A program made the translations under genes and the position numbers. A DNA stretch of 36,920 nucleotides from Bacteroidota bacterium. Lineage in GTDB: Bacteria; Bacteroidota; Bacteroidia; Cytophagales; Cyclobacteriaceae. The stretch is from positions 1-36,920 of the forward strand of contig CANIVF010000038.1 of assembly GCA_947470895.1 (NCBI GenBank), in the 5' to 3' direction. Below, in pieces: positions 33,252 to 36,920 of the stretch; the stretch's first letter is position 1, and each line of letters starts with the position of its first letter. Below the pieces are notes generated by a model. That model saw nothing but the letters and a program-made list of their open reading frames with translations, made no database searches and was not told where the DNA came from.

Positions 33252-34469
33252 CTACTTGCAAATCGTGCCCATCACTTTATCATCTACCTTTGTTCCTAAC
33301 TTTTTTGCCTGATCTAAATCCTTACATGCTTCTATTATTTTCCCAAGTCTGTGGTAGGTGAGTGCACGGTTATAGAAAGCCAAACCATATTCCGGATAAT
33401 AGGTTACTGCCACCGTGTAGTCTTCAATAGCTTCCATCAAACGGTTTTGTTTAACGAGTACGTTCCCGTGGTTGAGCCAACCTTTTTCATAGTCTACCTT
33501 AAGCGTAATCACTTGCCGGTAATCAACTAAAGCTCCGATTAGGTCTTTGCTTTGTTCTTTTATGATGCCACGGTTGAGCCAATAGTCAGGATCTTTAGGA
33601 TCAAGGCGGATGGCTTCATTATAATCTTCTAACGCACCAGTCAGATTACCCGCTTTCATTCTCACAAGTCCGCGTTCGGAATAGGAGTAAGGCAGTTTTG
33701 GATTCTTCTCAATGGCTTCGGTGAGTAATCGCTCGGTGTCGCCCGCTTGGCCTGATGATTTTTTAAGAACCGCAAGATTGTGAAGGGCCAAGCTGCTTTC
33801 CGGGTTCAGCATAAGAGTCCGTTCAAAATCAGCGATGGCTTTTACTGAATCGCCTGACTGTAATTTTGTGATGCCACGGTTGAGAACATAATCAGGATCT
33901 TTTGGATTGATGATGATAGCTTCATTAAAATACTCTTCTGCCTTCATCAGGTTTTTCAACTTCATTTCAATAAGACCCAGGTAATTTAAAATGATGGGCT
34001 TTAGGTTATGATTTGCTGTGAATGCTTTGGTAACACCATCGGTCGATTTATCGGTTTGAAAATAGATGGTGTTGGTTTGGCCACCTTCAGGCATAGAAAG
34101 AAGTTTCAAAAAATCTTCTTTCGCCACAGCCCATTGACCGTAATCGTAACGGGTTACTGCTCTACTAAAGAGCGCCTCCTTGTCTTCAGGTTTTGATTCA
34201 AGGTAGATATTGTAATCAGTGAGCGCACCTTGCTTGTTGCCCAACCCTTCGCGCGCCATCGCCCGTGAATAGTAGGCTTCCATGTAAAATGGATTCAACC
34301 GTAGACATTCATTGAAATGGGCGAGTGCAGCTTTGTATGATTTGTTCTGAAGTGCTTCATCTCCTTTTTCAAAATAAAAAGAGGCATTGCGCTGCTGAGC
34401 CGAAGTACTCACATTCATCGCGACAAGAATTACCATGATAAAAAACAGGTAGATATGCCTGGAAGCCAT
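33252..34469 (-). CDS. Secreted TPR repeat protein
   Basis: The protein has 405 residues with a signal peptide (MASRHIYLFFIMVILVAM, cleaved after STSAQ). About nine tetratricopeptide repeats follow. Typical ones are YKAALAHFNECLRLNP, AEEYFNEAIIINPKDPDYV, AIADFERTLMLNPESSLA, LTGALEDYNEAIRLDPKDP and AIEDYTVAVTYYPEYGLAF. The last repeats end in DLDQAKKLGTKVDD, a C-terminus often seen in Bacteroidota TPR proteins. TPR folds bind other proteins, so this is probably an envelope scaffold or chaperone-like factor. It is divergent from the TetR-type gene and convergent with the cytochrome gene. Confidence 0.92.
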   Translation of the reverse strand: MASRHIYLFFIMVILVAMNVSTSAQQRNASFYFEKGDEALQNKSYKAALAHFNECLRLNPFYMEAYYSRAMAREGLGNKQGALTDYNIYLESKPEDKEALFSRAVTRYDYGQWAVAKEDFLKLLSMPEGGQTNTIYFQTDKSTDGVTKAFTANHNLKPIILNYLGLIEMKLKNLMKAEEYFNEAIIINPKDPDYVLNRGITKLQSGDSVKAIADFERTLMLNPESSLALHNLAVLKKSSGQAGDTERLLTEAIEKNPKLPYSYSERGLVRMKAGNLTGALEDYNEAIRLDPKDPDYWLNRGIIKEQSKDLIGALVDYRQVITLKVDYEKGWLNHGNVLVKQNRLMEAIEDYTVAVTYYPEYGLAFYNRALTYHRLGKIIEACKDLDQAKKLGTKVDDKVMGTICK

Positions 34470-34602
34470 TGTCTAAATTTCTACAGAATAATCCAATTTT
34501 GAAACTCCCCAGGTTAAAAGCACTTCGTAGACTTTTTCAGGATCACTGCTTAAAAAACCAACAAAAGGAAAACATACTTTCCGATTTCTGTGTTTAAAGA
34601 GC
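34470..34602. promoter_or_regulatory. Divergent promoter region between the TPR and TetR-type genes
   Basis: Only 133 bp separate the two starts, so the promoters must overlap or lie back to back. I see no convincing boxes or operator palindrome, although a TetR-type regulator next door often binds such a region. Confidence 0.4.
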
Positions 34603-35280
34603 ATGGAAAAGACAAAGAAATCGAAAGCTAAACCAAAAGCAGAAGTGATCAGTTCAGAAAAGATCATAGCCGGCTATCGCGACTATGTGCTGACTGAGGG
34701 TAAACAACCTGCATCGGTCTATAAGTTTTGTAAGGACAACGGATTCAAGGAGGATGAGTTCTATCAATACTTTGGGTCTTTTGATGCACTGGAAAAATCC
34801 ATTTGGAAAGGGTATATCGATCAAACCCGTAACCGAATGGAAAACGATCAGGATTACCAGGGCTTCACTTCGAGAGAGCAGATACTCACTTTTTACTTTT
34901 CATTGGCTGAGTTACTAAAATCAGATCGCAGTTTTGCTGTTCATCAACTCCAGTCTTGGAAGAATCCTTCAGCCGTTCCGGTATTTTTGAAGGGATTTAA
35001 AGAATCATTTAAGGATTGGATTAATACCGTGCTAAACGAAGGAAAGACTACGGGCGAAGTAGCCAAAAGGCCGTACTTAGACGAGCGTTACGATCGCCTG
35101 TTCTGGATGCATTTTATGTTTATCCTCCAGTTCTGGATTAATGATGAAAGTCCGGGCTTTGAAAAAACCGATGCGGCCATCGAGAAGTCGGTGAATCTCG
35201 CTTTCGATCTGATCGGCAAAGGAGTTCTGGACTCAGCCCTCGACTTCGGAAAGTTTCTATATCAAAATTCTAAAAACTGA
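34603..35280 (+). CDS. TetR-type transcriptional regulator
   Basis: The protein has 225 residues. A lysine-rich start is followed by a helix-turn-helix-like region at about 18-65 (IIAGYRDYVLTEGKQPASVY, then FCKDNGFKEDEFYQYFGSFD and ALEKSIWKGYI). The phrase YQYFGSFDALEKSIW matches the YxxFxxxxxLxxxV pattern of TetR proteins. The helical C-terminal half (about 85-215) contains SLAELLKSDRSFAVHQL and LFWMHFMFILQFWINDESPG and would bind a ligand or dimerise. It is followed after 10 bp by a UbiB/ABC1-type kinase, and the same pair occurs in other Bacteroidota as I recall, so co-transcription is likely. The target genes are unknown. Confidence 0.88.
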   Translation: MEKTKKSKAKPKAEVISSEKIIAGYRDYVLTEGKQPASVYKFCKDNGFKEDEFYQYFGSFDALEKSIWKGYIDQTRNRMENDQDYQGFTSREQILTFYFSLAELLKSDRSFAVHQLQSWKNPSAVPVFLKGFKESFKDWINTVLNEGKTTGEVAKRPYLDERYDRLFWMHFMFILQFWINDESPGFEKTDAAIEKSVNLAFDLIGKGVLDSALDFGKFLYQNSKN

Positions 35281-35290
35281 TTAATACTAG

Positions 35291-36610
35291 GTGATGAAGG
35301 TGAAGGAGCAGCAGAGTATTCCGGTTGGCAAAGTGCAGCGGGCTACCAAGTTTATATCAGCAGGAGCTAAAATCGGAACCAACTATCTGAAGCATTATAG
35401 CAAGAAACTGGTCAATTCAGAACTGACCAAAGACCAGCTTCACCTCGACAACGCCACGGACATTTATAACTCGCTCAGCCAATTAAAAGGAAGTGCTTTG
35501 AAAGTCGCTCAGATGCTGAGTATGGACAAGAATCTGTTGCCCACCGCGTATCAGGACCAGTTTGCCATGGCACAGTATAGCGCACCACCTTTATCTTATC
35601 CCTTGGTCGTGCGCACCTTTGAAAAATCGATGGGCAAAAAACCACAGGAAATATTTGACACCTTTTTGCACGAAGCTTCCAATGCTGCCTCCATTGGTCA
35701 GGTGCATCAAGCTACCTTGGAAGGGAAGAAACTTGCCGTTAAGATTCAGTATCCAGGTGTAGCGGATAGCGTGAAGAGTGATCTGGCTATGGTGAAGCCT
35801 ATCGCTTTGCGGATGTTTAAATTGAATGCTGCTGAGTATGATGAATTTATCGGAGAAGTGCAATCCAAACTTCTGGAAGAAGCCGATTACAAATTGGAGT
35901 TGAAACGATCTATTGATTTGTCGAAGCAATGCGTTCACATTTCCAATCTGATGTTTCCAACCTACTATCCCCAGCTTTCGGGCGACCGGATATTGACGAT
36001 GGATTGGATTGAAGGTAAGCCGTTAGGTGAACGAATTAAGTTGAACGATATCGGTGCGAAAGAAGGGCAGATACTTGGTCAAGCCTTATGGGATTTTTAT
36101 CATTACCAGATTCATACACTTCATTCGCTTCATGCGGATCCACATCCGGGCAACTTCATCATCACCCCAGAAGGAAAACTTGGAGTCATTGACTTCGGAT
36201 GTGTGAAGGTGATACCCGAAAATTTTTACAAGAGCTACTTTGAATTGCTCGATAAGGATATGCTCAAGGATCCCAAAAAGCTCGATAAGGTATTTCATGA
36301 TCTCCGCTTCATCTACAAAGACGATACGGCTGAAGACAAGAAATTCTTTAAGGAAGTGTTTACCCATCTGGTTGAACTATTAGGAAGGCCTTTCAGAACT
36401 CCACGCTTCGATTTTTCGGAGAAGTCCTATTTCGAATCGTTGTATAAGTTTGGTGAAGAGATCGGAAACCTGAAAGCTTTCCGAGAATCGAAGAAGGCAA
36501 GGGGGGTAAAAGATGCTCTTTATATAAATCGCACATATTACGGATTATACAATCTGCTCCATCAACTCAATGCGGAGGTAGATACCACTTCGTATGTGGA
36601 TTTTAAATAA
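35291..36610 (+). CDS. UbiB/ABC1 (AarF) family atypical kinase
   Basis: The protein has 439 residues with a protein-kinase-like fold. Seen in order: the family's KxGQ region reads LKGSALKVAQMLSMD (about 65-79), so the glycine of KxGQ is alanine. The A-rich loop reads NAASIGQVHQA (131-141), the nucleotide-binding lysine is in LAVKIQYPGV (K151), and EEADYKLE follows (196-203). The catalytic loop is HADPHPGNF (281-289) and the metal-binding motif DFG (301-303) in GVIDFGCVK. Members of this family support quinone biosynthesis and lipid homeostasis, and they act as ATPases more than as protein kinases. It is probably in an operon with the TetR-type gene. The start at 35291 may alternatively be the next ATG at 35294. 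Confidence 0.92.
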   Translation: MMKVKEQQSIPVGKVQRATKFISAGAKIGTNYLKHYSKKLVNSELTKDQLHLDNATDIYNSLSQLKGSALKVAQMLSMDKNLLPTAYQDQFAMAQYSAPPLSYPLVVRTFEKSMGKKPQEIFDTFLHEASNAASIGQVHQATLEGKKLAVKIQYPGVADSVKSDLAMVKPIALRMFKLNAAEYDEFIGEVQSKLLEEADYKLELKRSIDLSKQCVHISNLMFPTYYPQLSGDRILTMDWIEGKPLGERIKLNDIGAKEGQILGQALWDFYHYQIHTLHSLHADPHPGNFIITPEGKLGVIDFGCVKVIPENFYKSYFELLDKDMLKDPKKLDKVFHDLRFIYKDDTAEDKKFFKEVFTHLVELLGRPFRTPRFDFSEKSYFESLYKFGEEIGNLKAFRESKKARGVKDALYINRTYYGLYNLLHQLNAEVDTTSYVDFK

Positions 36611-36920
36611 AGCAAAAGACTGCCAAATCTTTTGCACTTGATAAAATCCCTTTTCGCGCCAGCACAGCCGGCCTCTTGAGATACCCGATTTGGGACTCAG
36701 CTCAACGTGCTAATGAAATGCACACCTTCGTTGGTCTTCAATTTGAATGAACTCAATGCCAATCTCTTTAACCGAGATCATGCATTAGAAAAATAGAATT
36801 CGATATAACTCTATGAAAATCAGGCTCTTTGAGCAAGTATTATTCCAAACCATCCTAATGCTATGCATTAGAAACTAACTGATTGATTCTCATAGAGAAA
36901 GAAGTTATCCACAAACTCTA
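36611..36920. other. Terminal non-coding stretch of about 310 bp
   Basis: No gene is supported. Besides the hairpin at 36612-36635, it has a direct repeat ATGCATTAGAAA (36780-36791 and 36863-36874). It also has an inverted pair CTCTATGA / TCATAGAG (36809-36816 and 36890-36897). These could belong to a control region of a gene beyond the edge or to a small repeat element. Confidence 0.5.
36612..36635 (+). terminator. Terminator-like hairpin after the UbiB-type gene
   Basis: GCAAAAGA (36612-36619) and TCTTTTGC (36628-36635) form perfect 8-bp arms around an 8-base loop directly after the stop codon. There is no following T-run, so it may be an inefficient terminator or an RNA-stabilising hairpin. 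Confidence 0.45.

Noticed and set aside
1-36920. tRNA, rRNA, integrase, transposase or attachment site that would define a mobile element
   Set aside because: None was seen on reading both strands. The accessory look of the left part rests on composition and gene decay only.

Overview
The window looks like a chromosomal piece from a Bacteroidota bacterium, most likely of the Cytophagales type. The evidence is two secreted proteins with type IX secretion (T9SS) C-terminal signals, one of the gliding-motility-associated type B form (11102-13957) and one of the 'YPNP' type A form (19893-29003). Many signal peptides end in AQ or SQ, recognisable Shine-Dalgarno sequences are scarce, and the gene content (DUF4956, DUF1080 lipoprotein, CX4CH cytochrome, TetR-UbiB pair, secreted TPR protein) fits this group. 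I see no rRNA, tRNA, CRISPR array, transposase or integrase.

Left part, about 1-11,100: accessory and visibly decaying. It holds the tail of an unknown gene, an unknown 170-residue protein and the remains of two genes. One remnant is a fragment copying part of the intact DUF1080 gene at 10,294; the other is an SGNH hydrolase. Next comes a single-pass membrane protein with a beta-propeller-like ectodomain and a short cytoplasmic tail, then a truncated beta-helix gene. A compact AT-rich set of four secreted proteins (4190-8556) follows; it includes a DUF6175 protein and has no assigned function. After it come a small unknown protein, a KilA-N protein carrying both a perfect 32-bp palindrome and an apparent nonsense mutation, and the intact DUF1080 lipoprotein.

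Middle part, 11,100-29,060: envelope and secretion. On the minus strand is a 951-residue T9SS type B protein. Divergently follows an apparent operon: a DUF4956 membrane protein, a HlyD-type adaptor, a TolC-like protein and a MacB-like permease, with no ATPase gene visible. After it are an outer-membrane-protein-like gene broken by a stop just behind its signal peptide, msrB with a 13-bp inverted repeat before its start, and a 3036-residue secreted adhesin-like protein built from super-repeats of about 910-930 residues and closed by a clear terminator.

Right part, 29,060-36,920: a decayed ABC permease, a CHAD protein divergent from an atypical pyruvate kinase, a cytochrome-like lipoprotein, a secreted TPR protein, and a TetR-type regulator next to a UbiB/ABC1 kinase.

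The best candidates for something undescribed are the four-gene secreted module (4190-8556), the DUF4956-HlyD-TolC-permease operon, and the atypical pyruvate kinase. Family assignments come from reading the protein sequences and memory of the families; no database search was run.
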